Part shown: positions 25,590 through 39,084 of the stretch, piece by piece
Position numbering within the stretch: position 1 is the stretch's first letter
How the letters are laid out: each line of letters begins with the position of its first letter
DNA from: Omphiscola glabra
Lineage: Eukaryota; Mollusca; Gastropoda; Lymnaeidae
DNA length: 64,000 nt
Assembly (NCBI GenBank): GCA_964017045.1
Contig: OZ024808.1
Span: forward strand, 12,306,284 to 12,370,283
Reading direction: 5' to 3'
Translations under genes and position numbers: made by a program
Notes under the pieces: model-generated
What the model was told of the DNA's origin: nothing
The model's input: only the letters and a program-made list of their open reading frames with translations
Databases searched by the model: none

Positions 25590-25790
25590 ACAGAATGCTA
25601 AGGCAATGTTACAGCCTACTGAGGCTATGTTAACAGCCTTCTGTGGCAATATTACAGAGGCAATTTTACAGCCTACTATGGCCATGTTACAGCCTACTGA
25701 GGCAATGTTACAGTAAGTTACAGCCTAGTGAGGCAATGTTACAGCCTACTTTGGCCATGTTACAGCCCTCTGAGGCAATGTTTAATTACC
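25590..25790. repeat. ~21-bp tandem repeat
   Basis: About eight imperfect copies of GAGGCAATGTTACAGCCTAC with CTATGGCCATG variants. The open frame across them is a product of the repeat. Confidence 0.75.
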
Positions 25791-26384
25791 TGCATATTGG
25801 GAGAGCTCATGCCTGGGAATTTTTTTCTCAATTCCAATATTTTGCTTGATCACCCTGCATTTAAAGTTTACATCCAAGTATTCTCAAGTATTCTTACATC
25901 ACAGACCTAAGATATTGCCTCCCATGTCTATGTCATTTTATCTTCCTACCTACATTTCTTTTATTGTATATAAGGACAAATTAATGCTGAGAAAAGTTTA
26001 AAAAATATAATTTAAATATTTTGTTGTCTTTTAAATTGGTGTGAATGTTGGCCAGATATGTGTCCACAACTGATGCCTGGCTGTGTGATGTTAATTACCT
26101 GACTGATATAGAAATTATACTCACTGCACTCACATTGTGAATGTATGAATGGATTGGAATACTGTGGGTGTAGCAAGCTGATGAAATGAATTATGTTTGG
26201 TTGGGAGTGTAACAATGTTAATCATTGTGTGAATGTAACTGCTAGACTGGAAAATAATAATCAGTTACTAAAACATGTTCAGATCATAAAAGGAGTTGAT
26301 GATTTTTATGCTAATAAAACAAACACTAAGTCTTAAATCTTAGTGTGGATCAGCTGGGGAAAAGTTGATCAGCCACATCTTTTG

Positions 26385-26595
26385 GTTTTATTTATAGATC
26401 AGGCCACACCTTGTGGTTTGATTAATAAATCAGGCCACGCCCTTAGGTTTTATTTATAGATCAGACCACACCTTCTAGATTTATTTATAGATCAGGCCAC
26501 ACCCTCCAATTTTATTTATAGATCAGGCCACACCTGATTTTATTTATAGATCAGGCCACATCTTTTAGTTTTGTGTATAGATCAAGTCAAACCTT
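26385..26595. repeat. ~30-bp tandem repeat
   Basis: About seven copies of a unit containing TTTATTTATAGATCAGGCCA followed by a variable CACCTT block. Confidence 0.8.
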
Positions 26596-26934
26596 CCGCT
26601 TTGTTTTAACAATGTCAAATCTTCTATCAACTTCACTATCATGTTCAAACATTCACCCACTTTAAACACACACACTCAATCTTTTTCCAAAGCTTAGTAT
26701 ACATTAACATTGACGGTTGTGTGTATCATTGTGATTGATAAAACATGGAATTAAATAACTGAAATAAATCAAAAATTGAGTTTTTAATTCCTGTTGTTGT
26801 TGTTTTATTTATACTACTCACACACACACATATATACAAACTGAACTCTGATATTTCAACTAATGTGTGGAGGGAGAACAAATGTATTTTCTTTAGCAAG
26901 AGATTGAAATAGGCATGATTCTTATTTTTATTAA

Positions 26935-27392
26935 GTAAGATTTATTGATACGAAAGTATAAATTAATGATTTATTGATATGAAAGTACACTTAATGATTT
27001 ATTAATATGAAAGTACACATCAATGATTTATTGATATGAAACAAAACATTAATGATTTATTGATATAAAAGTACACATTAATGATTATTGATATGAAATT
27101 TTTCATTAATGATTTATTGATATGAAAGTACACTTAATGATTTATTAATATGAAAGTACACATTAAGGATTTATTGATATGAAACAAAACATTAATGATC
27201 TATTGATATGAAAGTACACATTAATGATTATTGATATGAAAGTACACATTAATGATTATTGATATGAAAGTACACATTAATGATTATTTATATGAAAGTA
27301 CACATTAATGATTATTGATATGAAAGTACACATTAATGATTATTGATAGGAAAGTACACATTAATGATTATTGATATGAAAGTACACATTAG
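26935..27392. repeat. 28/29-bp AT-rich minisatellite
   Basis: About sixteen copies of a unit with TGATTTATTGATATGAAAGT followed by ACACATTAA. Early units are 29 bp (TGATTTATTG). Later ones have lost a T (TGATTATTG, 28 bp), so two length classes are arranged in blocks. Confidence 0.88.
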
Positions 27393-29411
27393 CGTAAATA
27401 AAGCAACAAATGTTATCTGAATAACCAACATGATAATGATACATGTTACACCCCATACCTTCAACACACATGACCCAAATGCATGAATAATACCTCAATA
27501 CTTGAATAATAACACAATACTTAAATAATACCCTGATGCTTGAATAATAACTAAATATTTAAATGTTACACGTCCCACATTTTCCCCATGCCCATAAACC
27601 TACAATTTTCCCAATACTACTTTATATTACCTACAAACCCGATACTCACAAATAAATGTTAAAAAACTCTTTCTAAATTTTCAATGCTACACCTTTTCAT
27701 TAAATAAGCTAATTATAGATATGACAGATTCCTTAAGTCAAAAGACAATGTGACCAATACCAGGTTACCTGCCCTTCCCCCTCCATTGCTCTGTTGTCAT
27801 GGTGAAAATAACCTGTTGAAGATGAGAAGAAAATTGGACATCAAATCATTACACAGTCACAAAGACAAGATCAATGATCAGACCACCCTATTGATTGATT
27901 GGAGTACTTATATAGCGCTCATTTCCATGCTAGGATAGCATGCTCACGGCGCTCCGATGTGCGAAAATGTTCGAGAGCTTTCACTGCTGCCTTTAGGGCG
28001 CACGTCAACTCTCATCATAGAGAGACAGTTGACTGCGCATTTAATGAGCCCAATGGTAACATCGCCAGTCTTTTGATGCACTATTTTTGGTGGGAGCTGA
28101 GTGTCGAGATCCCTTCCTCCTTCTTCCCCCACGAAAAACTCGTGCAGTTTTCTTTTTTTTATTAAACAAAGTGTTCGACTTCGTGTAAGAATTTCACTAC
28201 CAATGAGATGGCTATCAGGGGTACACAGCTGACGCAATCTAGTCATCTCTACTAACACAGGGACACATCTCACAATAATACAATTGCTACTTTGTCAGGT
28301 CTAAATCTGTGTGACACAGTGTCTTGGTGGGTGGGTAAGTGTACAAACGTTTTTAGTGGTCGAGTGTACAAAGTTTCAGGTTGTAATCATAAAATCACTA
28401 AAATTGAAATAACTTTTTTTTTCTATCATAAAATATATACAATGTTAAGTAGAAGAAAAGGTTGTTTTTTTGCAATTTTAATGATGAAATTGTTTCCTTA
28501 TTAAGTTATTATAAATTATCGTAATTAGCCGACGTAATAATAACATTGTGCAGCGTAGTAACTAGCCAATCTATTTTTAAAATAGTAATTTCCGGACTAA
28601 ACCAACAATAATCATCACACAAGCGTTGTTCTTAAATAAAGAAAATATTAACTATCACAGTTACACTTGCTTGGGTCATTACATACTGTTTGAGAACCAG
28701 AAACAAAAAATAGCTATAATAATAATAATTACTGAAGTGGGTGTAACAATTGTATGCCCTGCTTTTGTTCGTATTTTGTTCAACTCATCGCTGTAGTCAA
28801 GACACGTGCAATGACTATATTTTCGTCCGTTTCATCTTATAACAAGAAAGTCATCTGTGTCTTCTGTTGACAATGTATAGCCTAAGGCAGTTAATGTTTG
28901 GTAAATTTATTTTTTTAAATATTTCTTAGAATTTTAAACATTTTAGGTCTGAGTCGGGAGAATATGGCTTCCTGGCCCGTACATTGAAACGAATTCGGAT
29001 ACAGGTTTTTAAACAAGTTTTTTTGTCAATTTTTAACTTTGCGATGATTTAAATAAATTACAATAGAAATAGAGTGATTGTCAGGAAACTAAATGTAAGC
29101 TAAAAGAAACAACTGCCAAGTTCTGATAATAATATTGTATTTGTTGCCAATTGGTTTGAATTGTCTTATCAAGATGCATATCTTTTTTTATCATGACCCT
29201 GGCGCTTTCTATTTATAATTAATATTTCATTTCACAAGCTGACTGGCAAGGCTGAGAAGGCCTAGTCAATTATTTTTTTATTGGCGGGTTTGGGGGGATG
29301 GGTCATTTCTTAGTTCTGTATATAATTCAATTCAGTAATTTAACACGCATTTAATAAGTGAAGGAATCGGAACGATAGGATGACTAATACTAAGATGTGC
29401 CGTGACACACT
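27393..29411. other. Intergenic, possible dispersed repeat at 27,895-28,275
   Basis: No gene was found. The block starting TTGATTGATTGGAGTACTTA then TATAGCGCTCA is more GC-rich than its surroundings, and its start resembles widespread 'TATAGCGC' repeats of marine and molluscan genomes. The open frames in it on both strands show no family resemblance. Confidence 0.35.
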
Positions 29412-29505
29412 GTTGTGCCCAGTGTTTCTTTCAGAAAATTTCCCCCGAGGGGGCACTTTTGACGTTCGGGGGGGGGGGGTGGCAGTGCCAGTTTTTCAGT
29501 GGCCA

Positions 29506-29630
29506 GAGGCGTAGCTAAAGGGTGGCAGATGGGACGTATGTCCCCGGGCGCCAGACTAGCGGGGGCATCTAATGGGCTATAGTGTTAATGGATGAAAATA
29601 ATAGGTTTCAGAGTTTAGCGGGGTGGGGGT
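29506..29630 (+). repeat. Dispersed repeat 'GGCGTAGCTAAA', copy 1
   Basis: Contains GGCGTAGCTAAAGGG, CCCCGGGCGCCAGACTAGCG and AATGGATGAAAATAATAGGT in this order. The same order recurs at about 33,843-34,000 and 35,535-35,695. It sits shortly inside the left end of copy A, as the 35.5-kb copy does in copy B. It may be a nested MITE or part of the hAT element. Confidence 0.6.
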
Positions 29631-30524
29631 GTAAAAATGAATCTTGTCCCCGTCATCAAAGACTCACGTCAGTGACGTAGAAGTGGGGGGGGGGGCGAAC
29701 ATTTGGTCTTCCCAGGTGTCATTTTTTCTTTAGATAGAGCGGCGGGATTTTCGGACATCTGCAGAGTTTCTATCGAGAAAGGTAGCGTGGCAAAAAAGTT
29801 AACCCCCCTAGGGTGGCGCTAACACTAGGCACGCCGCTGGGCAGTGTATATATCAGCACCAAATTTGGCTGTCATGGCAAGTAATTTTTATCGGGAAGTA
29901 GGGCAGCAGAAAATGTGTGATTATTTAACAATCAAGAGGTGCATTTTGGAGTATACATGATTCGAATGTTTTTATAAGACTTTCATTTGATCGGGGGAAA
30001 TAATTTTTCAAGCGTCGGGGGAGGCATTATGGCGACCAGTGCCAGACACAAACTAAATTCATTCTGGCTGTGGTGTGCCGAAGAAAATCATTTGACACAA
30101 GATTAGATTCAACCCGTTAGACACATTGATCGGCATCAAGGAAAGGGGGGGGGGGTAGCAGAAATTGAGGAATCCGAAGAGTTTGAGCAAAAGTGAGGGC
30201 AGGGGTCACCTTAATTTAAAAATAATAAATTCAAAATGCAGTGATGCATTGTGGTGCACATTTTTTCTTCTTCTTTTTCTGTCTATTAAGGGCCCACGAT
30301 CAATTTATTGATCATTATGGCTCCTATGAATGTAGATGGGATTTGCAATGTTTCTGTGCCTGGTGTTGATGCGGATATTTCACTGGTAACAAGAGTTACC
30401 TAGTGAGGGTATCATGCACTGTATTCAATGTATCTTTAAGATAATGTGTGAAGGGGCATTTCAAACGTTCATATATTTACTGTTAGATGTCTCGTAGAAA
30501 AATGCTAAGAATACATCAACATAC

Positions 30525-31670
30525 ACCAACTATATGTGGACTGCAAATCAGCTTATGATAGCATAGACAGGAAATACATGAACGATGCTGTGCTGGAACT
30601 TGGAGTCCTTAACAAACGTACCCGACTCATACATATAACGATGGATAACTACAAAAGTAGAATCAAAGTACAGAGGGAGTACTTGAGGGAGTTCTCAATC
30701 AATCTGAGCCTCAGACAAGGAAATTCGTGTATCCTTGTCAACATCACTTTAGAAAAAAAGCATTAGAAACATACGTGTGAGCACCTGAGAGGTGGTACAG
30801 AACAACTATAAGGAACTTTATAAAGCCAGCCACTGCAATACCTGGCCTACACAGACGATATAGCGCTACTTGGTAGAAACAGCATTGATGATATAATTAA
30901 AACTTTCAAGGAACTTGAAGATGTGACGGTCAAAGCTGGTCTTGATGTAAATAAAGCGAAGGCAATATTTATGATAATGTCAGGAAATACGCACTGATGA
31001 CTTCATCAATATGAACATCTACGCCTTGAGAGGGTAGCTACTTTCAAATATCTTGGGGTGACTATAAATAAGCAAGAGGAAATACAATCGGAGGTGCAAG
31101 AAAGAATAACAGCATGCAACAGTTCTTATTTCAATTTACAAAAGCTACTTCAAAGCAAAAATCTCGCTAAGGGAACAAAGAAGGCAGTATACACCACTAT
31201 CACAAGACCAGTAGTAACTTACGTAAGTGAGACTTGGTTCCTACAGAAAAGCAGAGAACCTGCTAAATATATGACCCGATGATAGACAATTTTGTTTTGG
31301 GAATCCGTACAAACCAAGAGCTATATCAATTGTACAAATACCCATCCATAGTCACAACAATATTAAAAAAAAGGCAGACTGCCCTAGGCAGGACACATTG
31401 AAAGGATGCCGGCTTCTGGAGCAACAAAAACGATCTACAGGCATAAACCTAGGGGCAGACGGCTCACCGGTCGACCAAGACTGAGATGGATTGACGATGT
31501 AGAGAAGGGCTTACAAAGGTTGGGGTTCGCACATGGAGGTGTAAAGCGATGGATCGATCCCAATGGAAGAATGTGGTGGAGCAGACCAGGGCCCTAAATG
31601 GGATGAAGCACCACTGATGTAAACATTTCAGACATTTGGGTGGGAAGCGCTAGAAATAACGATAATAACA
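30525..31670 (+). pseudogene. LINE reverse transcriptase fragment, degenerate
   Basis: Pieces in several frames give the order of a non-LTR retrotransposon reverse transcriptase: DCKSAYDSIDRKYM; LSLRQGNS; YTDDIALLG, which is the catalytic box (usually YADD); then FKYLGVTINKQEE, TRPVVTYVSETWFLQK and the C-terminal GHIERM...GRRLTGRPRLRWIDDVEK. Stops and frameshifts separate the pieces, so the element is dead. The 5' part, including the endonuclease, is missing. It is nested in hAT copy A. Confidence 0.85.
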
Positions 31671-33842
31671 GGACATCACTAACTCTTCCACCAGCACAAT
31701 ATTAAATAAATTCAGTCCATTTGGGAGCCCTTAAGGTATGTTTTTTATCAAGAGATACTCCTTAGCTTAGACTCGCCCCTTAAAACTTTATAGGCCCCGT
31801 AAATTTTTTGATAAATTCAAAATGTAAGAATGCATTTTTTTTCTTTACATACCGTAGTTAAATTTAGTTTCGCATCATTATACACTTAACTGTAGAGCAA
31901 CGGGAGAGATGCTAGTTAAGATTTTATGTGTCATTTGACCTAAGTGCCATCGTGTGAGGTCTGCAACCCATATAGCTGCATGAGGCCTCGTATATTTTAG
32001 GGGCTTAAAGTTGGGCTGTAATTACATTAAATTATCAACTTTTACTGCTAGGTAGGGAAGGAAAAACCCAAAAAGTAGCACGGGTGCCATAAAAAGTCAA
32101 GCGACGTCTCTGCTTGACTAAGTGTGGTATGCAAACATTTTTTTCAAAATTGAAAAGTAATGTATTTTTAAAGTTATTATTTTAAAATATTTTTGGGATC
32201 AACTACATAAAAATAATGAATTTACTACAAATATTTTTAAAATTAAGAAAAAAGAATTCCTTCCAAAAAAGGTATCCATCCCAAAAAAGAAATGCTAAAA
32301 TAGTTTTACATTTTGAACGAAAAAGAAAAGCTAAAAACATACGTTTATTTCAAAATATTTCCAAGTTTCACGAAGTCAAAAAGTAAAAAAGCTTTTCTGT
32401 ACAAAAGGCTAAAGACTATATCTTTATGGGTTTTCAAAATTGGTATTTATTTATAAATCATATGTAACCGACATAATTGTTCAGAAGTCAAGAACTGTTT
32501 ACAAAAGACTCATATACGGTATTTATTATTAATGTATGATTTTTTTCGTATAAATTATTAAAGTTTCAATTCTCAATATTCAGTTGATTGAAATGTTAAT
32601 TAAGAAATTTAGACTACTATAATTTGCTTTAGATCATTACAACTTGCCTCTTCGATATTATACTTTAAAACAATTTTTTTTACCAATTCCATATAATTTT
32701 TTGTTTAACTACTACCAAAAATGACATTTACAAGAAAATCGAAATACTCGATTTTTTTATTCGTTTTTTAAATATATATTATATTCTTTCTACTGGATTA
32801 TCATCTTAAAATATTTTTTTTTAATAGTTCAAACAGCTGGGGAAGATTGTTTATTATTATTATATTAACAGAGAAAAGTCATTGGGGATTTAATAAATAA
32901 AGACTATTTTTTTAAAAAATCATTTTACTCTGTTCCCGAAACTGTGTTCAAAAATTAGAAACACTCGATTTAATAATTATGATGAAATGTCCACTATTTG
33001 TATGTAACCGATAAATTCCTAATTTTTTGTTTTAAAATTATTATTATTATTTTTTTAAAATTTTCCTTTTATCTATGTCAGCATACATCTATGGAATCTA
33101 CTACATTAAAATGTTTGCGAAAAAGGATTTTTTAAAGCATGATGCTATTATACAATATAATTTGAAAACAGATTGCACATGTTTATTTCTTAGCAAGAAC
33201 TATATTTAATTTACAGACATTTATATCGATGAAAAGGTAGTTTAATACAGGGTTATTAAAAGGTCTTTCAACTTTTGCAGATGCAAAGTGTAATTAAATA
33301 AAAGATACTGATATCTGCGAATCAGAAAAGTAAAATTTTAGCTTATGATCAGGAGCGGCCAATTTTCAAAACAATACGATATTTATAAACGATTTCTGCG
33401 AGCCTGTAACAAGTTAAACCTGAACGCTATGGATCATCAATATATATCGAACAAGGCGATATTTTATTTGTTCCAATAATTGTAATCGATTAAAGGCACA
33501 CATTTCAATAACTTTTAAAAAATTTATAAAAATTAAATTTAGAGTAGTTTTTTTTTTTTTTTTTTTTTCTTACACATTTTCCCCCGGGGGGCACTTGACT
33601 TGCTCCGGGGGTATGCCTGAAAGAAACATTGGTTGTGCCGCGAGACGAAATCACGTGTGTCGCGGAAAGAAATTTTTGTTATCCTCTGTCTCTTGGGGAA
33701 ACACAGTATATTTAACTACCGGTATTTAAATTTGCTGAAACCACGTTGCTACAAACGGGACATTGGATAGCTTTTTTGTTACCAAACTGTCAAACTCTGC
33801 GATAACAGAGGTGTGTCGAATACAGACAGCTGATATGAAAAA

Positions 33843-34000
33843 ATGGGGGGGGGGGGAATGCATTTCAGATTTTTTGGATGGCTAGGGCCAGTGGCTGGAT
33901 TGCCGGGAGAGGGAAAGATTTCCCCGGCCGCAATACTAGCGGGCCGACAAAATGGGATTTTATGGTATTTAATGGAAGAAAATAATGGGTTTCAGAATTG
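33843..34000 (+). repeat. Dispersed repeat 'GGCGTAGCTAAA', copy 2 (truncated)
   Basis: Begins after a poly-G run with GCATTTCAGATTTTTTGGAT and carries CCGGCCGCAATACTAGCGGG and AAATAATGGGTTTCAGAATT. It is nearly identical to 35,535-35,695 but lacks the CAGTGTTTC end found ahead of that copy. Confidence 0.7.
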
Positions 34001-35483
34001 AGGTTGGTAAAATAAAATTTAATGTCATCATACAATTTTTGATTAACACTTATCCGAACTTATCTCTACTTTAAAAGTCATGCTTTTACGATGAAATATA
34101 AGGACATTTAATATAATCTTATAGATGATTGACCCCTCCCCACGATCACAAACTGTCACAATTTCTTAATCCACCCCTCCTTACTCTGGAGATTGACTTA
34201 CAAACTTACACTATGGACGACGCCTAAGCCTTATTCTTTTTAAATTTGGTTTCGGGGACTCCCGTTATGATTATTTTAGCCTACTACGGACCTGGCAAAC
34301 AACAAAGGTATGTAATGCGGTAACCTACATTGCCTACTAGTTAAGTAAAATTTATCTTCATTTAAGAATTAAGTAGGCCTAGATTGAATAAAACAAATTA
34401 AACTACATGTGTTTCAAATTATATTCATAGTTAAATGTTGATTTTACAAATTAATATTCGGTGAACAGGTTATAAGGCCTAATTCTATGACTCCATAAGT
34501 CTACAGTTTCATGGGAACCGGAACAGTTTTATTGTTCTTTGTTATGCATTGGGCCTATTTAATATTTGTCCCATTAAGATTTAAAAACATTCTTTTAACC
34601 AATTTAACATAAACTAGTTTGTTTTTATCCAATTTCTTTTCTTTTTTTTTTTTTCGTATTCAAGTATCAACTAATTGCAAAATTAAAATAACCCTTCTAA
34701 AAAAATGAGTCCAACAATAATTTTAAATTTTAGGCAGTGAACCGGCTGTAACCGGTTGTTCAATGATTTCAATCCCACCAATGGTTTTGTTGTTCGTATC
34801 CCGCTGTTTGGCTACCAATCCAGGCTTTACTGGACAGACGTTAACTGTTTCCTTCCAGTTTTAGTACCGGGTATTAAAAAAATTCACTAAACTAAGTTGG
34901 TAGGACTAGGTCAGTGGTCGGCAAATCTCGGTTCGCGACCTGAGTGTGGCTCGGCCAGTGGGCCACAAATCGGTTTCGACTTTGAAAAACATGGTTCTTG
35001 AAAAGAAATTTGGCTCTCAAAAAACTTTAAGCGTCCAGCGGCTAATTTTTGTCTCTTTTGACTAATGAGGTGGACGGCTTTTTGTTTAAGATGTCAATTA
35101 TTGACATCCTTGTTTGAAGAGTCAATTTTAACTATTGTGTTGTACTAGACCTCAAGTTCTCAATATAAGTTATAAATATATATAGACTTATATAATTTTA
35201 AACTTACTGTAGCCTAATGAAAGGAAGTGTTGCAGAAGGCCCACTAGTTAGGCCTATTTAATTAGTTTTAGTTAGACCAATTAATGAGACCTATTTAGTT
35301 ACACCTATTAGTTAGACCTATATTTAGAACTATTATTTAACCTAATAACGACCTTTAGGTGTACTGATCACAGTATATGCTTTGAGATTTTCATTTTTAA
35401 GGTGTATAATGAGATTTCTTTGATGTTCTGATTTTTTAAATGTAAACAACTCTTACCTTTTTTTCCCAGCAGTTCTCTCAAAC
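34001..35483. other. Intergenic; possible hAT fragment from 34,916
   Basis: No gene was found. CAGTGGTCGGCAAATC near 34,916 looks like the left end of a hAT element, and the words GGCTCTCAAAAAACTT and AAAAACATGGTTCTTGAAAA that follow recur, in reverse complement form, at 45,490-45,560. No matching right end was found. Confidence 0.4.
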
Positions 35484-35534
35484 GGTGGCACCAGAGTTTC
35501 TTTCAGACAATTTCCTCCTGTAAAAAGGGGGGGG

Positions 35535-35695
35535 GGGTGCATTTCAGATTTTTTGGATGGGTAGGGCCAGTGGCTAGATTCGTAGCTAAATGGCCGGGAG
35601 AGTGAAAGATTTTCCCGGCCGCAATACTAGCGGGACGACAAAATGGGATTTTATGATATTTAATGGATGAAAATAATGGGTTTCAGAATTGAAAC
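35535..35695 (+). repeat. Dispersed repeat 'GGCGTAGCTAAA', copy 3
   Basis: After a G12-like tract comes TGCATTTCAGATTTTTTGGA, then GATTCGTAGCTAAATGGCCG, CCGGCCGCAATACTAGCGGG and AATGGATGAAAATAATGGGT. It is the most complete of the three copies in this window. Confidence 0.7.
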
Positions 35696-35886
35696 AAACG
35701 CTGCTAGCGCCATCTAATACGTTGCACGCAAATAATAATAATAATAATAAATCAAATTACGTATAAAAATTACATTTTCTAAATATTTCCGTTTTTTTTA
35801 CCAGGGTTAAAGAGAAATTAAAAAAAAAATTGTATAAAGGTCTACACGGTTTTATTGGGTTTTAAAATGGGCCCTTTTATTAACCG

Positions 35887-37190
35887 TATTTGACTTGGTA
35901 AGTCAGAATGGCCTGTTCAGTATCTTACAAAGAATAGGTTGTCCCCCACGACTACTCAAAATCATACAATCCTTTCACAAAAACATGCACAGCACAGTCA
36001 CATTCAATGGCGCTGTCTCTGAGGCATTCCCAGTCAGCAGCGGAGTAAAACAGAATTGTGTACTGACACCAACTCTCTTCTCCATTTTCTTCTCGATGCT
36101 CCTTCAATTTGCTTTCAAGGACTGTGAAGATGGAGTGTACATACATACCAGATCTGATGGTAGGCTGTTCAATATCGCTCGCCTTCGTGCAAAGACTAAA
36201 GTAAAAATGGTACTAATTCGTGAACTACTGTTCGCTGACGATGCCGCCTTAACATCTCACACAGAAGAAGGTCTTCAGCGGCTAGTTAACCGTCTATCAC
36301 ACGCTTGTAAAGAATTTGGATTGTTAATTAGTCTACAGAAAACTCATGTCATGATGCAAGAAGTGCCGTCCCCTCCAATTATATTGAGGGCCATAATCTG
36401 TCGGTTGTTGAGCATTTCACATACCTTGGATCCAATATTTCTAGTTCTCTCTCCATTGATGAAGAGATAAACATCAGGATCGCAAAAGCAGCAGCAACTA
36501 TGGCTAAACTGAATAAGCGGGTGTGGAATAATATCAATCTAACTGAAAAAAACAAAGCTAAGTGTCTATCAGGCATGCGTGCTTAGTACGCTCCTATATG
36601 GCAGTGAAGTGTGGACCACATATACCAGTCTCGAGCGGAAACTCAACAGCTTCCATCAACAATTTCTGCGTCGCATTCTACGCATCCGATGGCAGGACAA
36701 GGTGACTAACACAGAGGTCTTGGAACGTTCCAAAATGTGTAGCATATTCTCCGCTCTTAGCAAGAAGCGCCTTCGCTGGTTAGGCCATGTAAGGAGAATG
36801 GAGGAAGGCCGTATTCCAAAGATGCTGTTGTATGGAGAGTTGGCAGAAGGGACAAGACTTATTGGACGGCCTCGCCTGAGATATATGGACGTTTGCAAAA
36901 AGAGCATGAAGGAAGCGAACATTGAAGTCAACAAATGGGAAATCATTGCCGAACAACGTTCCAGCTGGCGAACGGCAGTGTACGAAGGAGTGAAAAAGGC
37001 AGAAGATGTGTTGCAAGAAAAAGAACAGCACGGAAGGCCAAAATTAACTAGGAATCATCATTCTCCTGCGTGAAATGCAGGCGAGATTATCATTCCAGGA
37101 TTGGCCTAGTGAGCCACTCGTCGAAGTGTAGGACTACAATATAGCTACTCCATCGTCTCGTGAAGACGGAAGGATGCCATACATTATTTG
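35887..37190 (+). pseudogene. LINE ORF2 3' half with reverse transcriptase and C-terminal zinc knuckle
   Basis: Positions 35,887-36,390 encode FDLVSQNGLFSILQRIGCPP, then SSGVKQNCVLTPTLFSIFF and FADDAALTSHTEEGLQRLV (the catalytic box, FADD). A frameshift near 36,390 leads into EHFTYLGSNISSSLS. A second near 36,560 leads into LSTLLYGSEVWTTY, FLRRILRIRWQDK and RLRWLGHVRRMEEGRIPK. A last shift near 37,060 reaches a C-terminal zinc knuckle of CxxCx(5)SRIGLxSHxxxC form. The 3' tail holds a short hairpin, CGTCTCGTGAAGACG (37,154-37,168). The few frame breaks suggest moderate age. The 5' part is absent. Confidence 0.9.
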
Positions 37191-38509
37191 AACAGCATAA
37201 TTATGTTAAGAAGACATGATGTCATGAGATGTTTGCAAAGGACATCATGTATTATTTATGTGTGATTTTTATATGAGAAAAATCATATATAAATATAGTA
37301 TTAATGAACCAATATTGAGTTGGTTGAAATGTTTTTTTGGATGTTCAAACTGCTCAAACTTTGTTCAGATAGATTTTTTTTTAAATTTCATCTTCGATGA
37401 ACTTTAATACATTTTTTGTTACCAAATCCATAGAATTTATTTTTTTAGATTTAGAAAGGTTACCTTTAAATTGGTGTAAAAGTAGTTTAATGCAGTATTA
37501 TTAAGATCTATAAACTTGTAAAGTTGCAAAAAATAAATAAATAAAATTATAGATATGGGGGCCATTCCCATTAATGACGTCACGCGTCTAAAAAAGGGGG
37601 CGGGGGAAAGGGGGGTGGTGGTGTCACATTTTTGTGACGATGTGTGACAAGGGGGAGGGGGGCCTTAAGGAATGTAAAGTGGATTATTATAGTAAGAATT
37701 GCACTTAATAAACCTAGATTACAGACATATTTAAAATTATTATTTTATAAAACAATTAAAATTATTTCACTTTCAATGAGAGATTTAGTACAGGTATGCG
37801 AGGTCCGAGATGTGGCTTCTAATCAAGTTACAGGCCGCCTCGGAGGAGGAGACAATGGGTGTAGTGACATTGACAGTCGAGAGAATTTATGTCAAAATGT
37901 GGAGACGGAGTCATAGAATTAGAACTACCACGTGAAGTGGGATGGAAAGAAAAAATGGTTGACCCGGGGTTTTTTTTTTGGGGTGGGGGATCTTAGTAAA
38001 TGCACTAGGGCAGGGATTCTTAATTTATTTTTTTTATTATTATTTTTTTTTTTTGCAGCGCTGCAGACCCACTCCGTTTTAAACACCATACTCCCCAACT
38101 GTATAAATTATGTTGTAATAAATTTAAAACCAAAACAGAACCCAAAAAAAAGGAAACAGTTAGCTTGAAAGGAAATTTAATGGGTCTTAAGGGAATTTGT
38201 GATAGGAAAAAACAATTACCAATACAATTAATGCGCTAACAAAATTCAAGAGAAAAAACATTTACTGCTGCTAATCAAACTGAATAAAAAGGATTTTCTG
38301 TTTAAAAAGCAGCAAGAACTAGCAATGGCAGCAAATCCATTTTTCTGATCTTCCACACCTCAGGGCTGGAAAAGTACTTTTACCCCTGGCTAAAAAAAAA
38401 CCCTGTTCTACTGAAATATTTCTGACACAGGAGCAGTAATTTGATATCCTTTGGCAGGTGAATTTTTTTACGGGTTTGTAAAGGACAGTAGTGGACACAA
38501 TGAATTTTT

Positions 38510-38614
38510 ATATGGGGGCTGCAGATATTTATGACGTTATATTTGAGGAGGGGGGGGGGCTAACTTTTGTGATGATGGTGGAGGGTGTGACGTCATTTAT
38601 GGAATGCCCCATAT
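38510..38614. mobile_element. Short MITE with ATATGGGG...CCCCATAT ends
   Basis: Starts ATATGGGGGCTGC and ends GGAATGCCCCATAT, with ATGACGT near each end. A related end, ATATGGGGGCCATTCC with AATGACGTCACGC, lies at 37,553-37,590, followed by a G-rich block to about 37,670. The same family has therefore landed twice in copy B. Confidence 0.5.
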
Positions 38615-38790
38615 CAGGGCCGTCTTAACAACATAGGAGGCCCTAGGCACAGCAATGCACTGGGGCCCCCTAGCAACACGACACACCTGAGCCGTGAGAA
38701 GGGGCGAAGGGGGTCACTCGTCTCATGCTCAAGCAGTTGAGGGGGGGGGCATACATTTCCTGCTCTCCACCAACTCCACCAACTCACCAA
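38615..38790. repeat. Possible DNA-transposon end, CAGGGCCGTCTTAAC
   Basis: CAGGGCCGTCTTAAC with GGCCCTAGGCAC and GGGGCCCC resembles common hAT-like repeat ends of animal genomes. No right end or duplication could be found, so the limits are open. Confidence 0.35.
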
Positions 38791-39084
38791 GAGAAATAAA
38801 AAATGTAGAATAAAAATAAACATTCAATAAAGTCAAACTTCGATGAGTTCAATTTCTTGATAAAAAAAAAACAAAACAAAATCATTAAAAATCAAGAATA
38901 GATTTAAAACATTTTTAGAAATAAAGTATAAATAATCAAAGAGGATTGAATCAAATCATTATTAAAGGATTGTTTGAATAAATTATTTAATATAAATCAA
39001 CATAATCGTTTACGTAATGTTGTTGCGGAGAATTGTTTTATTATTGGTTTAAAGTCAAGGATACTTAGACATTTGCAAAAAGGG

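Larger units (their letters stand above)
29420..33631. mobile_element. hAT-like element, copy A, with 8-bp target duplication
   Basis: The left end CAGTGTTTCTTTCAG and the right end CTGAAAGAAACATTG are inverted repeats with one mismatch. Both sides carry the perfect duplication GTTGTGCC (29,412-29,419 and 33,632-33,639). Just inside each end is a C/G tract (TTTCCCCCGAGGGGG and CCCCCGGGGGG). No hAT transposase could be read in the AT-rich interior, so the copy is defective or non-autonomous. A LINE fragment (30,525-31,670) is nested within it. The right part of the interior matches copy B (35,492-40,435), for example around GATCAGGAGCGGCCAATTTT and TGTAATCGATTAAAGGCA. Confidence 0.78.
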